From an uncultured Bacteroidales bacterium (GTDB lineage: Bacteria > Bacteroidota > Bacteroidia > Bacteroidales > Bacteroidaceae), in assembly GCA_902779315.1 (NCBI GenBank), contig CACZBC010000011.1:1-48336 (forward strand): 48,336 nt of DNA, given 5' to 3'. Positions 1 through 7,849 of this stretch are shown here, one piece after another; positions within the stretch are counted from its first letter, which is position 1; each line of letters opens with the position of its first letter. Made by a program: the position numbers and the translations under genes. The notes under the pieces were generated by a model. That model had not been told where the DNA came from and did no database searches. It saw only the letters and a list, made by a program, of their open reading frames with translations.

Positions 1-66
1 AGCCGCTTCAACCTGCCCATCCAGTTCCGGCTCAGCGCGCGTCAGGAAGGGAATAGCCCCCAATAA
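1..66 (+). CDS. 3' end of an unidentified gene (partial)
   Basis: An open frame runs in from the window edge and stops with TAA at 64-66. Only 21 residues are visible, ending RLSARQEGNSPQ, and they match nothing I recognise. The call rests on the open frame, the stop, and the strong terminator 45 bases further on, which fits the end of a transcription unit. It could be a chance frame. Confidence 0.45.
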   Translation, partial: SRFNLPIQFRLSARQEGNSPQ

Positions 67-110
67 CAATGCTTATAGTTTTTAGAAGTTAATAATTTGA
101 CGCCATACAG

Positions 111-140
111 CTCCTTCGTTGCGAAACGAAGGAGTTTTTT
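111..140 (+). terminator. Rho-independent terminator
   Basis: A perfect 10-bp stem (CTCCTTCGTT at 111-120 pairs with AACGAAGGAG at 125-134) with a GCGA tetraloop is followed by six T at 135-140. It ends the transcript of the partial upstream gene before the ftsY promoter. Confidence 0.93.
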
Positions 141-182
141 GTTGTTTCCTATTCCTTAATTAATACTAAAAATTCGGTATTA

Positions 183-216
183 TTTGCGATGGATTGGGCT
201 TTTTTTGCTATATTTG
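183..216 (+). promoter_or_regulatory. Bacteroidetes-type promoter for ftsY-rimO-HU
   Basis: A -7 box TATATTTG (TAnnTTTG) lies at 209-216. A TTTG at 183-186 is a possible -33 box, with a slightly long 22-bp spacer. The ftsY ATG follows 28 bases after the -7 box. The position just behind a terminator supports a promoter. Confidence 0.65.
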
Positions 217-244
217 CACGCGAAATAACTAAGCAAAGGAAGAT

Positions 245-1134
245 ATGGGATTCTTTAATTTCTTTACCAAAGAGAAGAAGGAAACGCTCGACCAGGGCCT
301 CGAGAAGACGAAGGAAAGTTTCTTCGGCAAACTGACGCGTGCCGTTGCAGGCAAGTCGAAGGTGGATGACGAGGTGCTCGACAACCTGGAGGAAGTCCTT
401 GTTACAAGCGACGTAGGCGTGGATACAACCCTCAACATCATCAAACGAATCGAGGCTCGAGTGGAGCGCGACAAGTACGTCACGACTGACGAACTCAACA
501 ACATTCTTCGCGATGAAATCGCACAATTGCTCACGGAAAACAACACAGACGACACTGAAGGCTTTCAAATCCCTGCCGACAAAAGGCCCTATGTTGTCCT
601 TGTCGTGGGTGTGAATGGTGTGGGCAAGACCACAACTATAGGCAAACTCGCCTATTGGAGCAGATAAGTATTTGGGGCGAAAGGATCGGCGTTCCAGTCA
701 TCAAGCAAAAGATGGGAAGCGACCCTGCCAGCGTGGCTTTCGATACGTTGAACAGCGCAATTGCAAACGGCGCAGATGTCGTCCTCATCGATACTGCAGG
801 CCGTCTTCACAACAAGAAAGGCTTGATGGACGAGCTTTCAAAGATAAAGCGTGTCATGCAGAAACTTATGCCTGATGCACCTCACGATGTGATGCTTGTG
901 CTTGATGGCAGTACCGGACAGAACGCTTTCGAGCAGGCCAAACAATTCACTTCCGCAACTGAAGTGACGAGCATGGCCATCACCAAGCTTGACGGAAGTG
1001 CCAAAGGTGGCGTAGTCATCGGCATTAGTGACCAGTTCAAGATACCTGTTCGCTACATCGGCTTAGGTGAACGGGCAGAAGACTTGCAACCATTCAATCG
1101 TAGAGAGTTTGTTGATTCACTCTTCAAGAAATGA
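245..1134 (+). pseudogene. ftsY: Signal recognition particle receptor FtsY, interrupted by internal deletion
   Basis: FtsY is the membrane-docking SRP GTPase for co-translational insertion of inner-membrane proteins. The first frame (245-667, 140 residues) holds the N-terminal helical region and the P-loop GVNGVGKTTT (about 122-131), then runs into WSR-stop. The second frame picks up in mid-domain at 658 (EQISIWGER) and runs to 1134 with DTAGRL, the TKLDGSAKGG motif and the GLGERAEDLQPF end. Against family knowledge, about 22 residues between GKLAY and VEQ are missing, including the DTFRAAA motif. The loss is not a multiple of three, so the frame breaks at about 654-658. The stop overlaps the rimO ATG by 4 bases. 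FtsY is normally essential, so an assembly or sequencing error is as likely as a real lesion. Confidence 0.9.
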
Positions 1135-2444
1135 AGTCTCGCACGATAGACATAATAACGCTTGGATGCAGCAAAAACCTTGTTGACAGCGAGAAGCTCA
1201 TCCGTCAGTTAGAACTGAACGGCTTCAATGTGACGCACGACGCGGATGAACCTAAGGGGGAGATTGCGATTGTAAATACCTGCGGTTTCATCGGCGATGC
1301 AAAGGAAGAAAGCATCAACATGATACTGGAACTTGCCAGGCGAAAAGAGCAGGGCAAGTTAAAGCAGCTAATCGTGATGGGATGCCTTTCTCAGCGCTAC
1401 TTCGAGGAACTCAAGCAGGAGTTGCCTGAAGTGGACCGCTTCTATGGGAAGTTCGATTGGGAACGAATCATCACAGACCTGAACGGAACCTATCACAAGG
1501 AAGCCTCCAACGAACGACGTCTCACGACACCTTCGCATTATGCCTATTTGAAGATAAGCGAAGGCTGTAATCGGCATTGTGCTTATTGTGCAATACCCAT
1601 CATCACAGGTAAGCAAAAGTCCCATTCCATCGAGGAAATCGTAGCTGAAGTGGATAGTTTGGTGGCGAAGGGCGTCAAGGAGTTTCAGGTGATTGCCCAA
1701 GAGTTGACAGGTTATGGAACTGACCTCTATGGCAAGCAAATGATAGCCCCGCTCATCGACCGCATAGCCGAGGTGCCTGGCGTGGAATGGATAAGGCTTC
1801 ATTACGGCTATCCTGCCCGTTTCCCTTGGGAACTCTTGGAGGTGATGAAGCGACACGATAACGTCTGCAAGTACCTCGATATTGCTCTCCAACACATTTC
1901 CGACAACCAACTTTCGGCTATGCGGAGGCACATCACAAAGCAAGAAACCTACGATTTCATCGAGAAAATCCGAAAGGAAGTGCCAGGCATTCATCTTCGT
2001 ACAACACTTATGGTAGGTTTCCCAGGCGAGACCGACGAGGACTTCCAAGAACTCATCGACTTCGTCAAGTGGGCCAAGTTCGAACGAATGGGTGCCTTCG
2101 CCTACAGTGAAGAGGAAGGAACCTATGCTGCAGAACATTACAAGGACGATGTTCCAGAAGAGGTAAAACAGGCGCGTCTCAGCAAGTTGATGCGTGTTCA
2201 ACAGCAGATAAGCGCCGATGTTCAGGAGAATAAGGTAGGACATACGCTGAAAGTCATCATTGACCGCGAGGAAGGTGATTACTTTATAGGTCGGACAGAG
2301 TTTGACTCGCCAGAGGTTGACCCGGAGGTTCTCATTAAGAGAAGCCCAACTTTCAATCTCCGTCCAGGCCAGTTCGTTAAGGTAAAGATGGAAAGTGCCG
2401 ATGAATTCGACCTTTTTGGACAAGTTATAGAATCATCAAATTAA
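1131..2444 (+). CDS. rimO: Ribosomal protein S12 methylthiotransferase RimO
   Basis: Radical-SAM methylthiotransferase that adds a methylthio group to the conserved aspartate of ribosomal protein S12. The 437 residues are full family length. The N-terminal domain has cysteines C13 (LGCSKN), C51 (NTCGF) and C85 (GCLSQR) for one Fe-S cluster. The radical-SAM motif SEGCNRHCAYC gives C146, C150 and C153. A TRAM-type domain closes the protein. TLGCSKN with NLVDSE favours RimO over MiaB. The ATG overlaps the ftsY stop (ATGA), so the two are translationally coupled; the HU gene starts 11 bases after its stop. Confidence 0.96.
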   Translation: MKSRTIDIITLGCSKNLVDSEKLIRQLELNGFNVTHDADEPKGEIAIVNTCGFIGDAKEESINMILELARRKEQGKLKQLIVMGCLSQRYFEELKQELPEVDRFYGKFDWERIITDLNGTYHKEASNERRLTTPSHYAYLKISEGCNRHCAYCAIPIITGKQKSHSIEEIVAEVDSLVAKGVKEFQVIAQELTGYGTDLYGKQMIAPLIDRIAEVPGVEWIRLHYGYPARFPWELLEVMKRHDNVCKYLDIALQHISDNQLSAMRRHITKQETYDFIEKIRKEVPGIHLRTTLMVGFPGETDEDFQELIDFVKWAKFERMGAFAYSEEEGTYAAEHYKDDVPEEVKQARLSKLMRVQQQISADVQENKVGHTLKVIIDREEGDYFIGRTEFDSPEVDPEVLIKRSPTFNLRPGQFVKVKMESADEFDLFGQVIESSN

Positions 2445-2455
2445 GACATTATACT

Positions 2456-2728
2456 ATGAACAACAAAGAATTTATTGCCGACTTGGCAAATCGCACCAAG
2501 TTGGGCAGCAGGGAGGTCGGTTCTCTTGTGAACGCTACCGTTTCTGCCATTATTGGTGAATTAGCGGAGGAGAACACAATTGCCATTCCGGGTTTCGGTT
2601 CCTTTGAGGTCAAGAAGAAGTTGGAACGCGTATTGGTTAATCCAACTACCAAGCAGCGTATGCTCATTCCACCGAAGATGACGGTGAACTTCAAACCCAA
2701 TACTTCGTTGAAATCAAAAGTGAAATAA
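2456..2728 (+). CDS. HU-family DNA-binding protein
   Basis: A 90-residue HU/IHF-type nucleoid protein that binds and bends DNA as a dimer. The helical N-terminus (NKEFIADLANRTKLG) is followed by the IPGFGSFEVKKK segment and the beta-arm (LVNPTTKQRMLIP) that embraces the minor groove. The length is standard. It starts 11 bases after rimO and is followed 4 bases later by a second, enlarged HU paralogue, so the pair is almost certainly co-transcribed. Which HU subtype it is cannot be told from sequence alone. Confidence 0.95.
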   Translation: MNNKEFIADLANRTKLGSREVGSLVNATVSAIIGELAEENTIAIPGFGSFEVKKKLERVLVNPTTKQRMLIPPKMTVNFKPNTSLKSKVK

Positions 2729-2732
2729 GACT

Positions 2733-3659
2733 ATGGCAGCTAAGATAAACCTCCAGCAACTTGCCAAGATATTGGCACAGAAGAAGGACATCCCTCAGCG
2801 GGATGCTGAAACGTTCCTCAAAGAGTTCTTCGACTCCATCATTCAGAATGTAACCACTGATAAACTTGTGAAGGTTAAAGGATTGGGAACATTCAAACTC
2901 ATCGAAGTTCTCGACCGCGAGAGCGTCAACATAAATACTGGCGAGCGCATTGTTATTCCTGGACATACAAAACTCTCATTTGCCCCCGAAAATGCTCTGA
3001 AGGACCTCATCAATAAGCCTTTTGCCGATTTTCAGGCAGTTGTCCTCAACGAGGGTACAAGCGTCGAAGAAATGGAGTGGACTCCCTCCGACTCCACCTC
3101 AAAAGAGGAGGATAATGAACCAGAACCTGTCCCCGAGCCAGTCCAAGCATTTACTCCAGTTCCAGAGCAGAAAGAAGAACCGAAGTCGGAATCCATGCCA
3201 ACACCAGAGCCAACGTCCATTCCTGTGTCTGAACCAAAGGCTGAGCCTAAGTCAACGGACGAATGCAAGGGTAAAAAGTTCAATTGGAAGAAGACAATGG
3301 CATGGATTTTAGGCCTTCTGCTTCTTTGCGTGATTGCTTATTTCATAGCTCGTTCCTTGACACAAAAGCCTGCAAACGCGGAGCCGGCAGTAGTGGAGCC
3401 GCAAGTGGAAGCTCCAGTTGAAGAAGCATCTGCTCCCGAGATTGAGTACGCTCAGGTTCCAGGTGGAGAGTATAAAATTGTCGGAACTCGCAAGACACAT
3501 GTCATGAAACCTGGTGACTATCTCGCCAAGATTGCGCGAGAGGAGTATGGCGACAAGGAGTATGCCAAGTATATCATCGTCCACAACGACTTCCCCGACC
3601 CTGACAACATTCCTGTCGATATGGAAATAAAACTCCCCGAACTTGAGAGGATAGAGTGA
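2733..3659 (+). CDS. HU domain fused to transmembrane helix and LysM domain
   Basis: A 308-residue fusion. Residues 1-91 are an HU/IHF-like domain with KVKGLGTFKL and an arm-like INTGERIVIPGHTKLSFAP. Residues about 115-180 are a Pro/Glu/Ser-rich linker (many EP and PEP steps). One hydrophobic helix spans about 188-208 (ILGLLLLCVIAYFIARSL) after a basic stretch, placing the N-terminus in the cytoplasm. Residues about 254-304 form a LysM-like domain (HVMKPGDYLAKIA, then YIIVHN and IPVDMEIKLPE). The visible topology suggests DNA binding inside and peptidoglycan binding in the periplasm; that role is inference. It lies 4 bases behind the HU gene. I recall similar proteins in Bacteroidales, but no defined function. 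Confidence 0.88.
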   Translation: MAAKINLQQLAKILAQKKDIPQRDAETFLKEFFDSIIQNVTTDKLVKVKGLGTFKLIEVLDRESVNINTGERIVIPGHTKLSFAPENALKDLINKPFADFQAVVLNEGTSVEEMEWTPSDSTSKEEDNEPEPVPEPVQAFTPVPEQKEEPKSESMPTPEPTSIPVSEPKAEPKSTDECKGKKFNWKKTMAWILGLLLLCVIAYFIARSLTQKPANAEPAVVEPQVEAPVEEASAPEIEYAQVPGGEYKIVGTRKTHVMKPGDYLAKIAREEYGDKEYAKYIIVHNDFPDPDNIPVDMEIKLPELERIE

Positions 3660-3726
3660 TAATCTTATAAACAAGGTAATTTTAACAGAATTAAACACAG
3701 CTATAACTTTATTTATCATTTCTCGC

Positions 3727-3757
3727 TTGGCAGATAAAAGAGTAAGCAGTAATTTTG
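3727..3757 (+). promoter_or_regulatory. Bacteroidetes-type promoter of the bat operon
   Basis: A -33 TTG at 3727-3729 and a -7 TAATTTTG at 3750-3757 are separated by 20 bp, an excellent match to the TTTG-N19-21-TAnnTTTG consensus. The moxR ATG lies 33 bases downstream. The rest of the 131-bp gap from 3660 is AT-rich with no clear terminator. Confidence 0.85.
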
Positions 3758-3790
3758 TGCCCGAAATAAAAATATACATTATTAATTATT

Positions 3791-4786
3791 ATGGCAGAAT
3801 CAATTGACATTCGCGAATTAAACGAACGAATAGAAAGACAAAGTGGCTTCGTCACGAATCTAGTGACGGGCATGAATCAAGTGATTGTTGGGCAGAAGCA
3901 TCTCATCGAATCGCTCCTCATCGGTCTTCTCAGTGACGGACATATCCTGTTGGAAGGTGTGCCTGGTCTGGCTAAGACAATGGCTATCAAGACGCTGGCC
4001 CAGTTGGTTGACTCCAAGTTCAGCCGCATCCAGTTTACGCCCGACTTGCTTCCCGCCGACGTTATCGGCACGATGATTTACAGTCAGAAGGACGAGAAGT
4101 TCCTCGTAGAGCAAGGCCCCGTCTTCGCCAACTTTGTGCTGGCCGACGAGATAAACCGTGCTCCGGCAAAGGTGCAGAGTGCTCTGCTCGAGGCTATGCA
4201 GGAGCGTCAGGTCACTATCGGCAAAAACACTTTCAAGTTGCCGAAACCTTTCCTTGTGCTCGCCACACAGAACCCCATCGAACAAGAAGGCACTTATCCT
4301 CTGCCCGAGGCTCAAGTCGATCGTTTCATGCTCAAGGTGGTCATTGACTATCCGAAACTCGAAGAGGAGAAACTCATCATCCGTCAGCAGATTAAGGGCG
4401 ACGCTCAGGAAGTGAAGCCCGTGATGGGAACTGACGAGATAATGAAGGCTCGTGAGATTGTCCGCGAAGTTTATCTCGACGAGAAGATTGAACAGTATAT
4501 CGCTGATATCGTGTTCTGCACGCGTTATCCCGAGAAGTATGGCCTGAAGGAAATCAAGGACTACATCGAGTTCGGCGGTTCACCTCGTGCCAGCATCAAC
4601 TTGGCTTTGGCAGCCCGTGCCTTTGCATTCATCAAGAGGCGAGGCTATGTCATTCCCGAGGACGTTCGCAGCGTGGCTCACGATGTGCTCCGTCACCGCA
4701 TTGGTCTCACTTATGAAGCTGAGGCGAACAACGTTGTCAGTGAGGAAATCATCAGCAAGATTGTCAATAAGGTTGAAGTGCCCTAA
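3791..4786 (+). CDS. MoxR-family AAA+ ATPase of the Bat operon
   Basis: A cytoplasmic AAA+ chaperone-like ATPase of 331 residues. The Walker A variant GVPGLAKT is at about 56-63, Walker B VLADE at 116-120, and the following INRAPAKVQSALLEAMQE segment and sensor ATQNPIEQEGTYPLPEAQ are typical of MoxR. MoxR proteins usually act with von Willebrand A-domain partners to mature or assemble complexes; here five such or related proteins follow on the same strand. It is the first gene after the operon promoter. The exact substrate in Bacteroidetes is not established. Confidence 0.95.
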   Translation: MAESIDIRELNERIERQSGFVTNLVTGMNQVIVGQKHLIESLLIGLLSDGHILLEGVPGLAKTMAIKTLAQLVDSKFSRIQFTPDLLPADVIGTMIYSQKDEKFLVEQGPVFANFVLADEINRAPAKVQSALLEAMQERQVTIGKNTFKLPKPFLVLATQNPIEQEGTYPLPEAQVDRFMLKVVIDYPKLEEEKLIIRQQIKGDAQEVKPVMGTDEIMKAREIVREVYLDEKIEQYIADIVFCTRYPEKYGLKEIKDYIEFGGSPRASINLALAARAFAFIKRRGYVIPEDVRSVAHDVLRHRIGLTYEAEANNVVSEEIISKIVNKVEVP

Positions 4787-4789
4787 AGC

Positions 4790-4820
4790 AATTCATAATT
4801 CTCAATTCATAATTCATAAT
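4790..4820 (+). repeat. Short AATTCATAAT direct repeats between moxR and DUF58
   Basis: The AT-rich spacer holds three copies of AATTCATAAT (from 4790, 4804 and 4811, the last two overlapping). It sits 12 bases before the proposed TTG start of the DUF58 gene. It may be a simple-sequence expansion or an unstructured leader; no function is evident. Confidence 0.7.
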
Positions 4821-4832
4821 CAAGAGCGAGAA

Positions 4833-5702
4833 TTGGAAACAAGTGAGATTCTAAAGAAGGTCAGGCAGATTGAGATTAAGACTCGAGGTCTGAGCAGCAA
4901 TATCTTTGCAGGCGAGTATCATTCTGCCTTCAAGGGGCGCGGCATGACTTTCTCCGAAGTGCGCGAGTACCAGTACGGTGACGACATTCGCGACATCGAG
5001 TGGAATGTGACGGCTCGTTTCGGAAAGCCGTACGTCAAAGTCTTCGAGGAGGAGCGTGAACTGACAGTTATGCTGCTGGTTGACGTCAGCGGAAGCCTCG
5101 ACTTCGGTTCCGTCAAGCAGTTTAAGCGTGATATGGTGACTGAGATTGCTGCCACGCTTGCTTTCTCTGCCATTCAGAACAACGACAAGATAGGCGTCAT
5201 CTTCTTCTCCGACAAGATAGAGAAGTTCATCCCACCCAAGAAAGGTCGCAAACATATCCTTTATATCATTCGCGAACTCCTTGACTACAAGCCCGAGAGT
5301 CAGCAGACGAACATCGCCTACGCCCTTGAATACATGACGAGAGCCATCAAGCGACGTTGCATTGCCTTCGTGTTGAGCGACTTCCTCGACCAGCATCCCT
5401 TCCTGCAGCCGCTGTCCATCGCTGCTCACAAACATGACGTTGTTGCCATTCAGGTTTATGATAAACGTGTTGCAGAGCTGCCGAACATTGGACTCTTGAA
5501 GGTGCATGATGCTGAGACGGGACAGGAGCAGGTGATTGACACAAGTAGTAGTGCTGTCAGGAATGCGCAGGCAAAGTGGTGGAAGGAACAGTCGATGCGA
5601 CTCAAGGACACCTTCAGTCGCAGTCAGGTCGATGCCGTCAGCGTGCGAACCGACCAAGATTATGTGAGTGTGTTAAGAGGTCTTTTTGCAAATCGTAAGT
5701 AG
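4833..5702 (+). CDS. DUF58 (VWA-like) protein of the Bat operon
   Basis: A 289-residue DUF58 protein, a usual partner of MoxR. Central motifs are KGRGMTFSEVREYQYGDDIRDIEWNVTARFGKPYVK, given here as the block at about residues 32-66 with key GDD-IRDIEWN, then a MIDAS-like DVSGS at about 84-88. I start it at TTG 4833 (LETSEILKKVRQIE), because the open frame further upstream is the shifted moxR sequence plus the AT-rich spacer, and AGAGCGAG just before could serve as a weak ribosome site. The next gene starts 2 bases after the stop. It is probably cytoplasmic or membrane-associated. Confidence 0.9.
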   Translation: METSEILKKVRQIEIKTRGLSSNIFAGEYHSAFKGRGMTFSEVREYQYGDDIRDIEWNVTARFGKPYVKVFEEERELTVMLLVDVSGSLDFGSVKQFKRDMVTEIAATLAFSAIQNNDKIGVIFFSDKIEKFIPPKKGRKHILYIIRELLDYKPESQQTNIAYALEYMTRAIKRRCIAFVLSDFLDQHPFLQPLSIAAHKHDVVAIQVYDKRVAELPNIGLLKVHDAETGQEQVIDTSSSAVRNAQAKWWKEQSMRLKDTFSRSQVDAVSVRTDQDYVSVLRGLFANRK

Positions 5703-5704
5703 TT

Positions 5705-6784
5705 ATGAGCGTGAAACGACAATTATTAATCATAGCATTTTGTGTATTATCTGCCAGCGTCAAGGCGCAGGTCCAGGTCGATGTGAAGATAGATTCCTTA
5801 GAACTCTACATCGGTCAACAGACAGGCCTCACGCTTTCTGTCACTCTCGATGCAAAGCAGAAGCTCCGGATGCCCGATATCAAGAAAGGACAGGAACTCA
5901 TTCCGGACGTTGAGGTCGTTGAGGTCGGAAAACTCGATACTGCTATCCTCAACGACGGCAAACGTATGACAATCAGCCAAGCCTACACCATAACGGCTTG
6001 GGATTCTGCGTTTTATTACCTTCCACCAATGGAGGTGATGGTTGATACCACACGATATGAATCGAAGAGCCTTGCGCTGAAAGTCTATACGGTCGACGTC
6101 GATACACTCCACCTCGACCAGTTCTTCCCGCCAAATGACATCATGGAGTTGCCCTTCCTGTGGGAAGAGTGGCGAATGGTAGCGCTTGGAAGCTTCTTGT
6201 TCCTGTTGATGCTGGCTTGCATTGCATACCTTTGGTATCACGTCAAGCACGGCAAACCCATCGTTCGCTTCATTCGTAGAAAGAAGAAACTGCCACCCCA
6301 TCAAGTCGCGATGACAGAGATAGAGCGCATCAAGAGCGAGCGGAAATGGGCAGAGGAGGACAGCAAGGAATACTACACCCTGTTGACCGATACCCTTCGC
6401 AACTACATTCGCGACCGCTACGGATTCAATGCGATGGAGATGACGTCGAACGAAATCATTGAACGACTTATTTCTGAGAACAACGAAGAGGCACTCGACG
6501 AGCTGCGCGAGATATTCCGCACAGCCGACCTCGTCAAGTTCGCGAAGTGGAGTACGCTCATCAACGAAAACGACGCAAACCTTGTCGCTGCAGTAGAATA
6601 CGTCAATCAGACAAAGATAGAAGTTGATCCGAATGCCAAGCCCGAACCTGAAATCATCAAGGAGACAGACCAAAAACGACTCACGCAAGTCAAGATGATG
6701 CGTGTTGCAATAGGTGTACTTGCTGTTCTCTCTGTTGCTTTGCTGGCTTGGATAATCTGGCGTTCGGCAGACCTTTTAATGTAA
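5705..6784 (+). CDS. BatD-like membrane protein of the Bat operon
   Basis: A 359-residue protein with an N-terminal signal peptide (LLIIAFCVLSASVKAQ), a periplasmic beta-rich region (about 20-150), a membrane helix at about 156-178 (GSFLFLLMLACIAYLWY), a cytoplasmic charged/helical region with NYIRDRYGFNAMEMTSNEIIERL, and a last helix near 333-353. The cytoplasmic part resembles the C-terminal domain of BatD, which has the same kind of helical module (compare residues after the helix in the later batD gene). It lies between DUF58 and batA, as in other Bacteroidetes bat operons. No catalytic motif is visible; a scaffold role within the Bat membrane complex is inference. Confidence 0.82.
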   Translation: MSVKRQLLIIAFCVLSASVKAQVQVDVKIDSLELYIGQQTGLTLSVTLDAKQKLRMPDIKKGQELIPDVEVVEVGKLDTAILNDGKRMTISQAYTITAWDSAFYYLPPMEVMVDTTRYESKSLALKVYTVDVDTLHLDQFFPPNDIMELPFLWEEWRMVALGSFLFLLMLACIAYLWYHVKHGKPIVRFIRRKKKLPPHQVAMTEIERIKSERKWAEEDSKEYYTLLTDTLRNYIRDRYGFNAMEMTSNEIIERLISENNEEALDELREIFRTADLVKFAKWSTLINENDANLVAAVEYVNQTKIEVDPNAKPEPEIIKETDQKRLTQVKMMRVAIGVLAVLSVALLAWIIWRSADLLM

Positions 6785-6819
6785 AGTCATTGAACATTGA
6801 ACATTGACCATTGAACATC
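6785..6819 (+). repeat. CATTGAACATTGA micro-repeats before batA
   Basis: The 35-base spacer consists of four near-identical steps of the 9-base unit CATTGAACA (one reads CATTGACC). The open frame could extend to TTG 6811 within the repeat, but the ATG at 6820 starts a natural BatA N-terminus. Confidence 0.7.
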
Positions 6820-7818
6820 ATGACATTTGAAAACCCGCTATATCTGCTTTTGTTGCTGCTGGCAATACCTTATATAATATGGTATTGGTTCAAGCATAAA
6901 GCTTCGACACCTTCCATCCGAGTCAGCAGCACAGAGGCTATGTTCAAAGCCCCCAAGAGTCTGAGGCAGAGATTGTTGCATTTGCCGCTCCTCTTAAGGC
7001 TTGCCTGCTACACGTTTGCCGTTATTGCTTTGGCAAGACCACAAACCTCGAATAGCTGGAGCAGCAAGCATACTGAAGGCATAGACATCATGCTTTGTAT
7101 GGACGTCAGCACCAGTATGCTCGCCGAAGACCTGAAGCCCAACCGCATCGAGGCAGCGAAGAATGTTGCCCTCGAGTTTATTAGTGGACGCCCAGACGAT
7201 AATATCGGCCTCACGCTCTTTGCCGGAGAGGCCTACACACAATGTCCCATGACCGTTGACCATGCGGTTCTGCTGAACTTGCTGAACGGCACAAAGGTCG
7301 ATATGGCACAGCGCGGTCTCATCGAAGACGGTACTGCGATAGGCATGGGCATGGCGAATGCTTTGTCGCGACTCAAGGACAGCAAGGCGAAGAGCAAGGT
7401 CATCATCCTGCTCACTGACGGCTCAAACAACTGCGGACAGATCAGTCCCAATACGGCAGCCGACATCGCAAAGAGCTTCGGCATACGCGTCTATACCATC
7501 GGCGTCGGCACAAACGGCACGGCCCCCTATCCTTGGCTCGTTGGCGGACGCATAGAATACCAAAATGTACCTGTGGAGATTGACACGAAGACGCTTGCCA
7601 CGATTGCCCGCAAGACTGATGGCGAGTTCTATCGCGCCACGAATAATCAGAAGTTGCACGAAGTCTATCAGGAAATCGACAAGTTGGAGAAGACCAAGAT
7701 GAATGTCCGGCAGTACTCCAAGCGCTACGAAGCCTATGGAATGTTCCTGCTCATCAGCGTCCTTTGTCTCTTGCTGGAAATCCTGTTGAGGAATACTGTA
7801 TTGAAGAGAATCCCGTAA
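6820..7818 (+). CDS. batA: Aerotolerance protein BatA (VWA domain)
   Basis: A 332-residue membrane protein with two N-terminal membrane helices (about 5-24 and 57-74), a VWA domain with the MIDAS motif DVSTS at 95-99, and a C-terminal helix (YGMFLLISVLCLLLEILL). The segments ALARPQ and AEDLKPNRIEAAKN are hallmarks of the BatA/BatB family. In Bacteroides the bat genes were linked to oxygen tolerance; the biochemical function is unknown. I choose ATG 6820 rather than the TTG at 6811. It is 32 bases upstream of the BatB-BatC gene. Confidence 0.93.
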   Translation: MTFENPLYLLLLLLAIPYIIWYWFKHKASTPSIRVSSTEAMFKAPKSLRQRLLHLPLLLRLACYTFAVIALARPQTSNSWSSKHTEGIDIMLCMDVSTSMLAEDLKPNRIEAAKNVALEFISGRPDDNIGLTLFAGEAYTQCPMTVDHAVLLNLLNGTKVDMAQRGLIEDGTAIGMGMANALSRLKDSKAKSKVIILLTDGSNNCGQISPNTAADIAKSFGIRVYTIGVGTNGTAPYPWLVGGRIEYQNVPVEIDTKTLATIARKTDGEFYRATNNQKLHEVYQEIDKLEKTKMNVRQYSKRYEAYGMFLLISVLCLLLEILLRNTVLKRIP

Positions 7819-7849
7819 ATAGTAAATCGTTAAATCGCAGATATACACG

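Noticed and set aside
655-1134. Independent short GTPase gene starting at TTG 655
   Set aside because: It begins in the middle of the FtsY G domain and lacks a P-loop; it is the second half of the broken ftsY.
245-1134. Programmed frameshift in ftsY
   Set aside because: A frameshift cannot restore the roughly 22 missing residues that hold a key motif, and no slippery site is seen at the break.
1368-2423. 351-codon minus-strand frame inside rimO
   Set aside because: It is antisense to an intact conserved gene and its translation matches no family I recognise.
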